Assembly: GCA_016182845.1 (NCBI GenBank)
Contig: JACPFT010000011.1
Location: 84,292-148,291, forward strand
Direction of reading: 5' to 3'
From: Gammaproteobacteria bacterium
GTDB lineage: Bacteria > Pseudomonadota > Gammaproteobacteria > Enterobacterales > Permianibacteraceae
Length of the DNA stretch: 64,000 nt
Positions 63,872-64,000 of this stretch are shown piece by piece. A program made the position numbers and the translations under genes. Under the pieces are notes generated by a model. That model was not told the DNA's origin and ran no database searches. It worked only from the letters and a program-made list of their open reading frames with translations. How positions within the stretch are numbered: the first letter of the stretch is position 1; every line of letters begins with the position of its first letter.

Positions 63872-64000
63872 CTTGTATTCTGAATTTGCTCAAGTCGCTC
63901 TTGAGTAAAGGGAGCCTGGATGCCGTACCCGCCCTTGATCGCTGCGGTCGAGACGTAGATTTCGCACCAGATTTCCCGCTTTCACTTGCCCTCCATCGAA

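Overview
The window is about 64 kb of GC-rich chromosomal DNA from a free-living Gram-negative bacterium, most likely a gammaproteobacterium and perhaps Xanthomonadales-like. The lineage is inferred from an hisGDC operon with a His-rich leader peptide and attenuator, a long-form HisG, RlmM, YciK, MtfA, Bfd/Bfr/SodB/GrxD, outer-membrane-type lipoproteins, S9 and M28 secreted peptidases, and many short palindromic repeats of the GTAGGTCC...GGACCTAC type. No tRNA, rRNA, CRISPR array, prophage or full-length insertion sequence was recognised.

Layout. 1-2.9 kb (minus): start of the his operon with leader peptide, attenuator, hisG, hisD and a partial hisC; hisD and hisC are joined in frame through a repeat. 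3.2-5.4 kb: iron and redox genes bfd, bfr, grxD, sodB, with Fur-box-like sites before bfd and bfr. 5.4-18.4 kb: housekeeping and signalling genes (DUF4124, HDOD, a TonB-plug-like lipoprotein, HD-GYP, a degenerate squalene/phytoene synthase, YciK, GGDEF, a Ycf46-N-terminus-like protein, HtpX, DUF805, CNNM/CorC, S9 and M28 peptidases). 18.8-24.6 kb: gltBD. 24.7-28.7 kb: a large secreted subtilase with a GlyGly-CTERM tail. 29-36.4 kb: RlmM, a GAF/HD protein, a methyltransferase, a fused SpmA-SpmB protein, GDPD, a CAP lipoprotein and a WecG/TagA glycosyltransferase. 36.6-39 kb: a frameshifted LAS-peptidase-like gene and an unknown secreted protein, partly in lower-GC DNA.

39-52.4 kb is an exopolysaccharide locus, all on the minus strand: initiating sugar-phosphate transferase, GalE, Wzy-like polymerase, Wzx-like flippase, three glycosyltransferases, a CapK-like adenylate-forming protein, a dehydrogenase/Gfo-Idh fusion and an alpha/alpha-toroid protein. 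Export genes (wza/wzc type) are not in the window. 52.7-54.7 kb holds an EF-G paralogue. 54.9-60.4 kb is a compact three-gene signalling unit: a stand-alone ethylene-receptor-like membrane domain, a hybrid histidine kinase and a REC-PAS-GGDEF-EAL protein. The window closes with an M20 amidohydrolase, a GST-like protein and MtfA.

Two themes stand out. First, the split ethylene-receptor-type module linked to c-di-GMP turnover. Second, the relation of small palindromic or MITE-like repeats to reading frames: one joins hisD to hisC, two MITE-like elements sit exactly at stop codons, one palindrome array is translated as the tail of the polymerase, and one repeat provides the putative ribosome-binding site of two unrelated genes.
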